64,000 nt of DNA, taken from assembly GCA_000733355.1 (NCBI GenBank), contig JNVV01000002.1, forward strand, positions 263,278-327,277, written 5' to 3'. Under the pieces are notes generated by a model. The model saw only the letters and a list, made by a program, of their open reading frames with translations. It had not been told where the DNA came from and ran no database searches. The DNA comes from Falciphora oryzae. Taxonomy: Eukaryota > Ascomycota > Sordariomycetes > Magnaporthales > Magnaporthaceae. The position numbers and the translations under genes were made by a program. Within the stretch, counting starts at the first letter, position 1, and the number at the start of each line of letters is the position of its first letter. Below, piece by piece: positions 1 to 11,900 of this stretch.

Positions 1-662
1 CCGAAAAGAAAACCAGAAAAGAAAAAGAAAAAGAGGCGTGGGGTGGAGGAGGATTGCTCTAGAAGCAAGAGGGCCAGCTAATTCTTGCAGCATGAGAGTT
101 TAGGAGCGAAACCGATAGGCCATCGAAGAAAGGAAGAAGCCACTTCCGTTGCCAGAACCTGAGACCGACCCCAAAAGTTTATACATGAACATGAATGTCC
201 CTAGCGTGAGACAGCATGCAGTTTCCCATTCCATGACCAATGCTTATAGATCATGAATTCTCTGCACAGACATCAACTCCGCCGAGAAATATGCTTGTCC
301 TGTTAGATCGATATCGCGAGAATGGGTGGGCCAAGCAGGAGGGATGCCGTTTCTGCTCCTATGCCCCCGTGTCCAGAGGCTAGCGTAAGAGAACCACCGC
401 CACTCTCGGTCGGCCTCCAGGGCAACAAATTCTCTATATAGGCGTAGAAGGCGAGATCCCGAAGGTTCGGTGGTGGATCCATGCTATATCGGAAAATTTG
501 CGCTTGTGCTCTGAGGACCGGCAAGCGGGCGGGAGCGGCAATAAGTGGACAAAATCGAAGACGGAGACGTTGATTATGTCAAGAAAAACTCTCCTGAGCA
601 AGGACTGGGGGGCCTAGTTGTTTGACTGGTGGTATCGGGGTCCGTGCCGTGCCGAAGCGTCC

Positions 663-2416
663 CTACGCAGCGGTACCGGGGAGAACAGGGGACGGCTCGC
701 CCGAGCCTCCAGAGGGCCGTCCTCGCCGGCCACCCTTCAGGGACTTGACACGTGCCAGAAGGCCACCGCCGCCCTGCCTGGGAGCCTGGTCATCAAGGGG
801 CGAAGGGGCACCGTTGGAATCGGACGTGCCCTTGCGCTCCAAGGGTGGCATGGGGCTGGTTGGGGACTTGGTCCTGACATCCGGCCGGCGGACAGTGAGC
901 TCGTCTTCGCCGCCCTTGTCGCCATACTCGTTGAAGAACGGGTTTCGCTCCGACCTCGAGCTCTGGACGCTGGAAGAAGTGTTCGCACCATAGGTAGTCG
1001 GCGAACGGCGAGCTCCATCCGGGTTTGTCATGCGACCACTCGGCTCAAAGTCACGGCGCCTATCGCGGTTGATGCCGCGGATCCGCTGGGCCAACGACTT
1101 CTTCCGCTGCAGCCCGTTCTCCTCACTGTTGGCCGCCATCTCGGCCTCGCGGCGCTGGATGACAGTCCGCGCCGCAGGAGTGCCTTCAAGGAAGGTCGAA
1201 GTTCCCAGGCCCAACGATTCATCGCCGTGCAAAACGGAGCCTCGGCTAGTGGGATCGAACACCGGCATCACACGGCTAGACGAGCCCTGCTTATCGACTG
1301 GGGGAGCGTACTCCCTGAATGCCTCGTCGTTGGAGTTGCCCATGAAGGTGGCATGGTCAGGGCGGGCATTCACGGGTCCAGATCCTCCGAGAACGTTGTT
1401 CAGCGAGTCCTTGGGGAACGCCTGCATCGGAGCACGGCTGCTGCCCTTCTTGTTCCGGTGGGGGTTGAGGGCGTCGAAGGGTCCATCGTGGTGGAACACT
1501 GCAGGCTAATGTTAGTGGCGGAAGCATGCGTGCATCGTCACGGACTGGAACCTACGGCCTGTGCCATAAATGCTGGTGGCATCCAGCTGGTCGATAATAT
1601 CGAGCTTCCGGTTGGGGGGCCTCGTCTTGTCCTTCGAGTCCCGCGAGCGGTGACGGCGCTCGCGCTCCTTGCGTCGCAGGTCGCGAGCCTTCTTCTCTTC
1701 CTCCGTCAGCGTCTTTTCCTTATCAGCGCTGACGATGGACGATTCCGAGTTGCGGCGCGGGCGGCGCTCGACGCGTTTCCCAGGAGAATTTGAGGAACCA
1801 CCAGGGCCGCTGCCCTGCATCCTCCGTGCCCTCATCGCCTCTTCTTGCGAGCGGGTGGGGCGGTGGTTGGGCGGCGGAGGCCCACGTCGTCCTGGCGGGG
1901 GCACATTCTCTCCTCGAGGACCAGGCGGCCTAGGCGGTCGCGATCCTGGAGGGGCAGGCGTGCCCTTCTTGCTCCCGTCATCGAGTGTCAGGGTGTCCTG
2001 GAAGAAAAGGCGAGCGAAGGCCGTTGGTCAGCGATTGAAAACTGGGCTTGCGTGGATGCCGTGGATGCGATTGAGGCTTCAGTGGGCCAGCTGTGTTCTG
2101 CTGCCCAGTGGGAGCCAGGCACGCCAAACAGTGCACATCTAGGAAACGTGGCAGCCAAGGTCAGACATACAAAGATCTCTTCCGCTGTGGGAGACCGACC
2201 GTCGGGCTTGGGATCCATGTCGTCTGTGGAAATCAAAACCTGCTGGGACTGCGACTGGGCGGGCTTGTTTGCAGGATCGAGAAAGGGATTTCGCGAGGTA
2301 GGACGGGGAGGAGGTGTCGGGTCGTCAAAAGGCGAGGCCGGGCTCTGGGGAGGAAGGTTGGTGGGGGAGACGGCGCGGTTGCGGAATGGATTGTTGGATG
2401 AGAGATTGAGTGACAA
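663..2416 (-). CDS. pal1: Pal1-family cell morphology / endocytic coat-associated protein
   Basis: Three exons on the minus strand (2416-2171, 1997-1556, 1498-663) give 507 residues; both introns are GT-AG and the sum is divisible by three. The core across the second junction reads LDIIDQLDATSIYGTG then LFHHDGPFDALNPHRNKK and RAPMQAFPKDSL, the diagnostic Pal1 (PF08316) block at about residues 212-262. The rest is low-complexity, Pro/Ser/Arg-rich and probably disordered. Three NPF tripeptides lie at residues 9-11, 43-45 and 415-417, the kind bound by EH domains of endocytic proteins. Known family role: fission-yeast Pal1 acts at growing tips and septa in cell shape, and the budding-yeast relative travels with early endocytic sites. 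A basic segment (residues about 180-205, RRKERERRHRSRDSKDK) precedes the core. The start at 2416 is the first ATG before the first NPF. Function is inferred from the family. Confidence 0.93.
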
Positions 2417-3581
2417 TCCCGATCCCGCAGATCGATGACCTAAAGCAGGCGAGGAGCAGAGGATTGCAGGTCAGTAAAAGGGAAACCCGAGGCGTGCAGC
2501 GGCCTGATGATGGGCGTGATAGGGGGACATGAAACAGCAATCTCCTCTACATGACACAGCAGGCTCGACGGCTAAGTGGACCAGAGTGTTGATGCCAATG
2601 CCCAACGAATCATCCAAACTCTCTGCACACTGTCCAGCCACCCCCAGCGGCTGCATATCCGCAAAACAGGGAACAGGAGTGACAGTTTGACGCAGTGGGC
2701 AAGAATCGTCATTGGGCGTGCCGTTATCTTGCGCATGTGCATGTTTCTTTTTCTTACTCACCTGGGTGGTCCGACATCTTCTATCGAATGCCAGCGACAA
2801 CGACAAACAATAAATAACAGCTGGGCAGGTCTCGCCGATGCGATGCGTCCCGTAACGCGGTTGCGTCTTTGCTGTCAGGAAGACAACAGGGCTGGAGCAG
2901 TGCACCCGCAGGCTCTCAGAGAAATGTCTCGCTGATGCAAATTCCTGTCGATCAGCCCCGGCGTCATACCATAACAAACCCGTTCACTCTCCCGCTTGTC
3001 CTTTGTCCGACCGCGCGCGGTGAGGCAGGTAAAAAAAAACGGGGGCAATCTTGGCTGCTGCTGCTGGCTGGGGACCACGAGCTCGTTCCACGCCGAACAA
3101 GCAAAAATCAACGAGTATCGGCTGTGCCCTGAAACGGAGGGGCAACGTCGTGCGACCCTGCGGCGCGAAAGATGCCTGTGCTATCGATACCTAGTCGGTA
3201 GGGCAGAGGCGGCTGGTTTGCTCCTTCTGGCTGTGCCTTGCTTGGCCAGGCTTCGGGGTCCACGAGAGCGGCGGAGGAAACGACGGCGATGCGTTGGCGA
3301 GGCTCGTCGGGCTGGGGGGTACGGCTCGCGATGGCAGTAGACGCCCCCAAGACGGATCAGAATAGAAACAATTAGGTTTTAAAGCCAGCCGAAAGCTACT
3401 CTTCGCTCGCGTGTCGCTCCCGAGGGTTGCCAAGCAGTCGTTGCGTCGTCGCGAGCTTGTTCCTGGTACTGCTACGAGTTTGCGAGCGGAGCAATCTAGG
3501 AGAGTGGGAACGAAAGAAAATAAAAATGTCGGTTGATGGCTACCCGTCGCCCCGGTTTTGCTCCGGGCGGTGGCTTCTCGC

Positions 3582-3618
<37 letters not shown>

Positions 3619-6586
3619 CGCGTCGACGACGGCGGGCGGGGGACACGGGGCACCTTGCTGTGCTGTCGCTTGTGCTTGCTAGGGCGTTGCTGGGCGGTGC
3701 AGAGTCACGGTGCACCGGAACCGGGACGATGTGTTCAAGAGAACAAAGAAGCGACGGACGCAGGTCGCACGGCCTCTTAGTCCGTGCCGTCGGGTCTGGG
3801 AGCCGACAGGGTGCGTGCGGCGCGGGGACAGAAAAGGAAAAATAGGCGGTTGTGCACGCGGGAGGTAGAGATGCAAAGAGAAGAGAAGAAAAGAGAAAAA
3901 GAAAAAAAAATCTTGGGATGCACCCGCGTGCCGAAAGGGGACAGAAGAGGCGCGGCGTCAATCTCGACGATTCTCCCTCGGGATGGGCGACTCCCCACTT
4001 CCAAGCTGCGGAGCCAAAAGGGGTGCAGATGGCAGATGATCAGGAGGCGATGCGAATGGGAGACCCTTGGTCGGGATTGAGCCCGCAGCAGGCGGCGGCT
4101 GGGACTATTTTTTTCCTGTTCTTATTATTATTACTTGACTTCCGCGCCGGCCTTCAATCCTCTTTTCTGTTTTCTTTTGCTGGATCGGTCGTCGCGACCC
4201 AGGGCGGGTGGTCCGGGGTGCCGCGATTGTTCAGGGTCCAGTCCTCCTGACCCTGCTTTTTCTGTCTCGACGACCCTTGCTGGTAATAAAGACTCGGGCT
4301 AAGGCGGCTGCTGCTGCTTGCTGCATTTCCCGACTCCAACCAAAGCCAAGCGAACGTCAAATTTGGCGGGCGACTGAAGGAGGCCGCCCTGCGGAGACCA
4401 GGAAGGGAAGGCGGGGATTGCTGGTGAAAGCTGGCTGGGTTTCTCCCACTGTGCTTATGCTGTTTGCGTGCAGTGAAGCCGCGCACGTTGAGCGCGACGG
4501 GCAGGAGGAGCGAGGAGCGCAGCGATTGCGGCCCGGCAGCGCGGCAGGAAGCGGTCAGGCAGACAAGCCGCTGCTGGGTCCAGTCTGGTGGGAACGCCCT
4601 TGACTCGGCTGTGTCCCCCACACACATTCGGACTGCCGGCACAATTCCAGCTCAAGTCGAGGAGCAGCGAAAGACGACGAGGGCAAAAAGGAGCGGCGTG
4701 CCAGCCTGGGCTGGGCTGGTCGCCAGGCCGGATATCGGGGATCTTATATCGACTGGGAATACGAAGACCAGCCCGTGTCAAGGGATGATGTATGTCTATT
4801 TTATCTATGCTGTCGTCACCTGAGACGCCCTGAGCAGGGACTGTCACCAACAACCTGCTTGGCCTGCTGAGCTGAGAACCGAGCTGAGGCGGCTGGGCGT
4901 GTCTGCCCAGTTTTCCTCGTGTCGGCGCCGACGCGACGCTGCGTCGCAATTCGTCTTTTTGCTCGCTCGACGTGCGACGCTTTGTGCAACCTGTCTCGAC
5001 TTTTGCTTTTTGTGGCTCAAAGCAGTAAACCAAAGTCGAGTCTAGCGCTTCCAGGGGAATCCTAGCCCCCAGGGAATACCCCATCACCCCATCGTCCAAA
5101 TGGCGTCTCCGCGATGACGGCTGCCGCTATGGAAATGTCGGGACGGCTTTTTCAGGGGAACTCTCCTTTTGGTTCTTTCGCGAATCACAGATCTCTTTTT
5201 TTTTTTTTTTTTTTTTTCTTTCTCCAATTGAGTGCCCCTGAGCCAAGACGAAAATGAGCAACGACAAAAGAAAGTGCTCTCTCTCCATGCCGCTGCCGCT
5301 TAACCCAATTCATGCCGCCATGCTTTTCCTCAAGCCAGTGACATCAATGATCCATGCCACCCAATACGCCAGTGACGCCCAAAAATCGTCGACGCAACCG
5401 CACCGGACCTGAGTTCAACAGATAACGGACCCCCTGCAGCCGCCTGGCCAGGAACCTCGTGTTGTGCCGATCCCTCAGAGATAGTACCCGACACCTTGTC
5501 CGTGGTTGATAGGCCGATGATACCGTTTCTTCCTTCAAGACTCAAACGGTGCTCGTGTTCCCCGCAGACCATCCGACTGGACCTGGGGCAATCTGGACGC
5601 GGCAGGCAAGGCGCTCACTCATCCCAGCACGTCTCTCCCTTCGTGTCTTTGCGCGACCCGAGGAAGCGAGATGCTTTGCATCGTGGGTTAGTGTCCTGAT
5701 GGTCTGAGCGCCACGGAATGACAGCTTGCGGGGGTAGCCGAGCGATCTGCTCTGACAATATCGCTGCTTTGCGGATCGCGGGCTTCGTTGTTGAAGATCT
5801 TGCGCGTCTTGCTGCGCCTTCTCTGGGTCTCCCGCGTCAAGCACCCCTTGCCGACCCCTGAGTTTCTGTCTCGCTGTCCTCCTCTGAGCTTCCGAAGCCG
5901 GGAATGGGAGAATGCAATTTGGATGCCGTGACATCATGCCCCGCCGGCCCCCGAGACCCCTAATCTTCCTGTCCTGGGGGTGCCCAGGTTGGGCAGATTG
6001 GCCCCTGTAGCCGACCGCCCAACTGTGGAGTGTCGGCTCCTAATATTGAACATGTCCCAAGCGCATAATTGCTCCCGCGATTCTCTGATCTCCCCAATAT
6101 TGTGGCTGCATGAAAATGTGTTGGGAGAAATGCAGATATTTCGCACGATATGAGATGGGCGTCCATGGATGCCAGTCCCCCCGCCCGGCCTAACGCGCTT
6201 TCGCGTCCAAGCTCCTTTGCTCGAGAGCTCCAACGTGTCCGTGCGGTGAAGCCCCTGCTTCCCCCGCTTGCCCCCGAAAAACGACACAGACACCGTTCCC
6301 CAAAAAGAGTTTGGCGGCCAGGGGCTGCCGACCCGCCGTGGAAAGTCGGTGGCGGGCTGAGGAACACGCAGGCTTCGAAAAAGTCCGCAAGTGTGCCTCG
6401 AGAGTTCCAATCACGGACGAGTCTTGCGATCAAAGCACTTGGCATTGAGGCTATTCCGGTTGGTGGCTGCGCGCGGCGCTGGCCGGACCATTCTACCAAG
6501 AGAATCGAGATGCCAGCAAAAAGGCCCGGCCTCAGATGGGGAAATGAGGCCCAATGCACCCAGAAACAGATGGGAATTTTGGGATT
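2417..6586. other. Long non-coding stretch between pal1 and the dehydrogenase gene
   Basis: No reading frame here has family motifs, sensible splice structure or non-repetitive coding character. Open frames on both strands are rich in Arg, Ser and Pro and look like chance frames in GC-rich DNA. The stretch holds the pal1 promoter and leader (2417 upward), a 36-T run at 3583-3618, an A/G-rich tract near 3884-3910 and a T-run at about 5195-5217. Nothing else is supported. Confidence 0.6.
3583..3618. repeat. Homopolymer run of 36 T
   Basis: An uninterrupted T run flanked by CGCG on the left and CGCG on the right, about 1.17 kb upstream of the pal1 start. On the pal1 coding strand it is poly(dA). 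Such tracts exclude nucleosomes and are common in fungal promoters, but this one is far from the gene, and length slippage in sequencing is likely. Confidence 0.9.
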
Positions 6587-7548
6587 TCACCAGGGCAGGC
6601 GCAGCGGGGTGGGCAGGCCGTCGCCCAGAACGGCAGGGGCCGTGCCTATGTCCCGAGGGCCCCTCGGCGCCCAGTACTCGCCCGACTTGGCCATGTCCAG
6701 CCCGGCGGTCCACTCGATCAGACTCCTTGCCGCCTCGTCCGGTGGCACGGCTATGGAGATGTTGTCGTTAGCTTTCTTGCTCAACAGTGCACCCCAGGTT
6801 TGAAGATCGATGGTGTATGATGAGGGAGTCAAGAAAAAGAGCAGAGCAGAGCCCAAGCATGACGCACCACCGCCGTCGTCCCAGAACTTGTCAAAGCCGA
6901 CCCCCTTGGTCATCTCGGTGCGCATGAAGCCCGGGTGCACGATGGAGACCACAACCTCCCTGTCCTTCAGGTCCAGGCTGAGCAGGCGGCCGACCATGTT
7001 GAGGGCGGCCTTGCTGGCGTGGTGCGCGTAGTTGCCGCCCCCCTCGCTCTCGTGCCGCAGCGTGATGCTCCCGGACTCGGACGAAACCAGCACGACCTTG
7101 GACCCGCGGCCCAGGAAGCCGCCGCCGTCGGCCTGCGCGAGGCGCTGCACCACAAAGACGGGAGCCACAGCGCTGGTTGTGTACATGCGCACCTCCTCGT
7201 CCCAGTGAGGGCCTTTGTCGTCAAGGTCCTCGGTCGTGAAGTGGCCTGCCGAGATGATCTGTGTGCAATGGATATTGAGGATGCGTGCGTACATATATAA
7301 TGCGGAGGATAGAAACTCACCACCGTTCCCAGCGGCTTCGCTGTCCCAGGTAGCTGTCGCACGATAACATCCCCGGCCTGCTGGCTCATGAGGTCGACGT
7401 CAAGGAGCCAATGGGCTCCCTCGGGGAAGCCCTCGGGCGCTTGTCCAGAGCGAGTGGTGGCATAGACGGTTTCCCCTGCATCGGCATACTTCTTGACGAG
7501 AGACGCACCCAGGCCGCGAGTGCCGCCGACGATGAGAACTCCGGGCAT
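6587..7548 (-). CDS. Short-chain dehydrogenase/reductase (SDR), NAD(P)-binding
   Basis: Three exons (7548-7321, 7258-6868, 6750-6587) give 260 residues. The second intron has a clean GCTAACG branch site and joins GG to AVPPDEAARSL. The start has the Rossmann dinucleotide-binding motif GGTRGLG (residues 8-14). SAGH follows at 79-82 where SDRs carry NNAG, then SSESGS at 135-140, and HPGFMRTEMTK after the active site. The region that should carry YxxxK reads NYAHHASKAALN: Lys159 is present, but the residue four before it is His155 rather than Tyr, and the nearest Tyr is 153. The C-terminus resembles fungal SDRs related to C-factor or sniffer proteins. Substrate unknown; likely cytosolic. It lies 755 bp downstream of the HsbA-like gene on the same strand, with no sign of co-transcription. 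Confidence 0.88.
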
Positions 7549-8303
7549 TTCGGGTGTTTGCGAGTGTGGTTTAGGTCTGGTTTTCCTGCTATGCTGATGT
7601 CCCTCCTGCGTTTTCGATTTTCACGAACAAGCGTATAGGTAGACGGAACGATTGGGTTTGGTGATGTCACTCCTGCCCATACGCGATCTTGGCACTAGGT
7701 AGCATCTCGGTGCTTCCTTCTTTATTCTCAAAATAAGATTCCAGCTATCAAAGCTGGAGATCCTCGCACCGCTTCCTTAGCATGCCTTGTCGTGGTGCCG
7801 AGCCCTCCGCGTCATCGTACACACACGGCCCGAGTCGTCACCCCGCAAGCGTGGCGTATGTCTGACCAGTGCCCAGGGACTGTGTACGCTCGTTCACCTT
7901 CTCCGAGGTTATTTGCGCCAACATCAAACCCCGCTTCTAAGCCCGTGCTTGTACATAGTGGTAAACAAGCAAGCCACCATCACGGCGTATATGGAACTGA
8001 AGATTAACCGTGGATTGCGAGCCAGGGTAATAATTACAGGGCAATTTGTGCTAGATACACGGATATGCAAACCACCCCCACCAAAAACTCACGATGACCT
8101 CCCCCCAGACTTCCACCAAGCATGCGTACCGTCCCTAAGAGCTGGTGAGATCCTGCCTAGGCAGCGCCAGGAAGAATGAAGAGAATGAAAAGTGACACCA
8201 GGCCTAAGCAAATGGGAAACATGGGAGCGAGGGCACCCAGAATGTCATCCTGACGCACACCCTCCTCCACATATAGCGCCATCAGCAGCCCTCTGTCCGT
8301 CCT

Positions 8304-8944
8304 TTAGACGGCGAGAGGCATGCGGACGGAGTGCCTCAGCTTCTGGTTGGGGTTCCCGCCGAGCTTGGTGATGGCGCCGTCGATGATGGTGGTCATCTGG
8401 CCGATGCTCTGCTGGGCGATGCCCTGGCCGATGGCGGGGATCTTGGACACGATGGCCTCGCCGAGGGCGCCCGCCGACTTCTTCTGGTCCTTGAGCGACT
8501 GGATCGCCTGCTGCGTGGCGCCGATCTGGTCCAGGACCGGCTTCTTGGCCGTCAGGTCGTCCGTCGTCTTCTGCACCGCGTCCGTCAGGGTCGTCTGGAA
8601 CTGCTGCAGGCCCAGCGCCTCCTGCAGCGACAGCGCCTGCGCGCCCTTGACCGCCGTCGTCGACTTGTCGACCACCTGCTGCGTCTCGGTCGACGCCTGC
8701 AGCAGCGCCGCGGCGCTGTTGACGTCGCTCAGGGCCTTTGTGTTGTTGTTGTGTTTGTCAGTATTCTGCGCAAGCGGCTTTTTGCCTCTCGCTTTTGCTG
8801 CTTGATGCTGGTGCCTACCTTGACCGCGGTATCAAGCTTGGTCAGAGAGTCCTGGACCTGCTGGATGGCAGACTGCACGATCTGGAGCTGAGCGAGGCCA
8901 GCGCCGGCCAGAAGGGCGTTGAGGACGATGGTCTTGACCTGCAT
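8304..8944 (-). CDS. HsbA-like secreted cell-wall/hydrophobic-surface-binding protein
   Basis: Two exons (8944-8819 and 8735-8304) give 185 residues; the intron joins AVK to ALSDVN in phase 0. An N-terminal hydrophobic segment (MQVKTIVLNALLAGAGLAQ) looks like a cleaved signal peptide. The mature part is Ala/Gln/Leu/Asp-rich and predicted helical, with few aromatics and no Cys. This matches the hydrophobic surface-binding protein A / cell-wall galactomannoprotein family (PF12296), whose Aspergillus member binds hydrophobic surfaces and recruits hydrolases. The usual family length is about 170-190 residues, so it looks complete. No GPI-like tail is visible. A TATA-like element lies about 180 bp upstream of the start, fitting a strongly regulated gene. 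Assignment rests on composition, size and the signal peptide. Confidence 0.82.
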
Positions 8945-11900
8945 TTTGGCTGGGTGGGTTTTGTGAGGCTGGATTAAGGATGAAAAAAGTATGTTTGGGG
9001 GATGTATGGCGATCAGTAAGCTTTTGTCTGCCGGGTGAGCTGAGTGAGAGAGGTCCTTGGAGGTTGTTGTGCTTGTGCGTGATGGAGAGAGTTCTGCGAT
9101 TACTTCTTCGCGAGCACTCGAGACGATTTATATCAACCGACCCCCACGATCGACAGGGCACAGAAGCGCATATGCAAAAGCAGACGCCCTCATGAGACGC
9201 CGTTGTCCAGCCGTTAACGACTCGCCCTTCCCTGCGTGAAGTCCTCGTGGTTGGCCGACACACAGGGACTCGGTGGCGAAGCCGATGGCATTCGTGGGAT
9301 GTGAATGGACGCTCGAGTGTGTTCCTATTCTCGCACATTCCAGGTCCATCTGAACAAAAAACCAGCCTAACCCAGCGGCCGTGCTCAGAAGAGGTGTTTG
9401 TATCACCCCAAGAGACAAGGCTTCTCTGCATACCCAACGGAAACAAGCTTCGGCAGCCTTTGACGCAGGTTGCGCACATAGCGAGGCGGCCCATTGCAGA
9501 TTGCTGGCTCCCCTCCCCCAAATCAGGAAAAGGCTGGCTAGGCCGGCTGTTGGCCCGTACCTTTGCTGCACGAGCACAGACATGGATGTGGTTGTTCCGG
9601 CCGCGCTTGTGACAGGCTCGACAGCTTTGGTAGCCAGGTAGAGGCCCATGAGTCGCTTCTGGGATGATGGCTGACGTCTCCCTCCGTCTGAGGGACTGGC
9701 GTCGCCTATTGGCGTGTCACCCCGCTTATTTGTTTCCAACATCGAGCTTGAGGATCGATCGAGGCATGGGGTCCGGGGGTAATAGCCCCTGCTGGACGAC
9801 CGATAACCTCGGGAGGGGGCACACTTTCGCAGGCCCAGTGTTCTGTTCATATGGAGACCGGCCACCAGGTTGGGATGAAACAGAAACATCGTCCTTCTCC
9901 AAAGACCAAGAAAGAAGCCAAACAAGCAAACCCTGGAAGTCGGGACAATGGTTCCAACGCCGCGGATTGGCAGCACTGACGCGAACCATGGCCAAGGTTT
10001 GAGACTGAACACAATCGCAAGTGCAGTTTCCCAGCGAAGATTTCCAGTCGTCTTCCTTGCATGGGTTTCTAATCCTGAGATGACACCCGATCCTGGACTC
10101 GCCCCCTAACATTCTGCAACCTCGTTATTTTCCCTACGCGCCGTGTGATGATCAGCAGTCAAGCAGACGTCCCACAGACCTTTCTCCGATTATCGGTACT
10201 CATGCGTTTAGGAGTCGAATTGGGCTAGGTAGTTGGAGTCAACGTCTCCGCGTCATGCAGGGTCTGTCGACTTGCTGTTTCGACTGGGACCGGCTGCCCC
10301 CCTCTGGCCCCTGGGCTTTCCATGTTCCGAGAGTTCTGTTTGGATGTGGCCAGAGCAGGATGGATTCGACTCGGGGAAAACTCATCCCACCCCACGTTGC
10401 GGAAGGAGATCTGCTTGCTGGCTGTCAGGGACCCCTTTATCCGCGTGGCTTTTAATTCTTCTTTCTAAAGATAGATAGTGCTAACTATCAAGATCTAAAC
10501 GAATCAAATCTAGGCCCCTTGGCATTTGAGAAAGGGATCCTGACGCCCGTGTAGCATAGGTCTGCCGAAACGAAACCGAGAGCGAGAGAAAGTCTTTCGT
10601 CCATCCTATGACGCTGAGCCACTTTGCCACAAATGGTATTGGCGCACGGGGAAAGGAGGCTAGTGTCTTTGGGGTTTCATGTCGGACTCTAGTCTTGGAT
10701 GATTAGTGCCTGATTTGTTATGTCGAACCTGTTCCATCGCCTTTGAAGTGTCTTGCGAACGTCTGAGAACCTATCGACAATTTGAATACTCCAAACTCAA
10801 AGACACTAACGAGGCTCTTTCCTTATCTGGTTTGTCTTTCTGGATGGCAAATACTCGGCACAGTTCTCACTGCTCTAATCTGTTATTATTTAAACCGCAG
10901 TTTCAACAAAGCTCCAAGCGAGCTGCAGCACTTATGGCACTAAGTTGATCAGTGCTGACGGCATGCTCATGCCGGCGGGCATGTGGATGGTCTTGAGTTG
11001 CTTAAAAAACAACCTCGTGGTGATATCACCTCTCATGATGGAATCTGGCCCCTGAAGCTACTGTCATCCTCTTGGCAAATGTTTGTTTGGAGATATCTAT
11101 TGTCTTTTCTCTGCCTGGTATGATAGCCCTCCTATGGACCTACATCACCCCTTTTTCCATCGTCTGCCTGTTTCTCCTGCCTCGGAGCGGGGTCAACACT
11201 CTCGTTTTGCCTGGAACCCAAGGCAGCCACCCAGCCCGTGCCCATGGCATGGACAGCACCTGCCTGCCTGACCAAAACGGGAGGCACGACCAGCTGCCTG
11301 CCCGTGGCAGCCAAACAGAGGAAGGCATGACGTAGTTGGGGCAGTTGCGGTGGGGCGGCTTGCAAGAACTGAACGCAGAAAATCTTCTAGGTAAAGAGGA
11401 ACTCTTCAACTTCTGTCTCGGACCTCCAAACCTGAACCTGATCAAACCATCACCACTCCAACCACAACCACCAACTGCGAAGAATGCACACCCACAATTG
11501 CATCTCTTCGCGCGCCTCCTTCCCCTCTTCCTCTCTCTCCTCACCCTCGGCCGATTGCGAAGGCAGCCAACCCCGGAGCAATCGACACCGAGTTTCCCAC
11601 GGTCTCTTCAGTAGCGGTCGGGCCATCGGCGAGGCAGCTCCCCGATGGTCGCCGTGAATGCGATGGACCCTACCTTTGCACGCCGTGATCCTCGCGTGAG
11701 GGTTGGTGGTCGCGACCCCCTCATGGGCTTCCCATGGGGGCATTCGCGCCACCATCCTCACACGCTGACGCCTATCGGTATCCCCGGTCAATCGTACTGC
11801 ACTCGCCGACGAGGTGATGCTTTCGTGTCTGGCTGTATCCGGATGACCAAAGGCGACTGACCTCTCTCGAAAGCGCGCTCGACGCCTACCGGAACCGTCA

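Noticed and set aside
3191..3961. 256-codon minus frame spanning the 36-T run
   Set aside because: It exists only because the T-run reads as a Lys run on the other strand. No start context, motifs or splice logic.
8320..8891. Plus-strand frames with hydrophobic stretches opposite the HsbA-like gene
   Set aside because: Shadows of an Ala/Gln/Leu-rich coding strand; the minus frame has a signal peptide and a proper intron.
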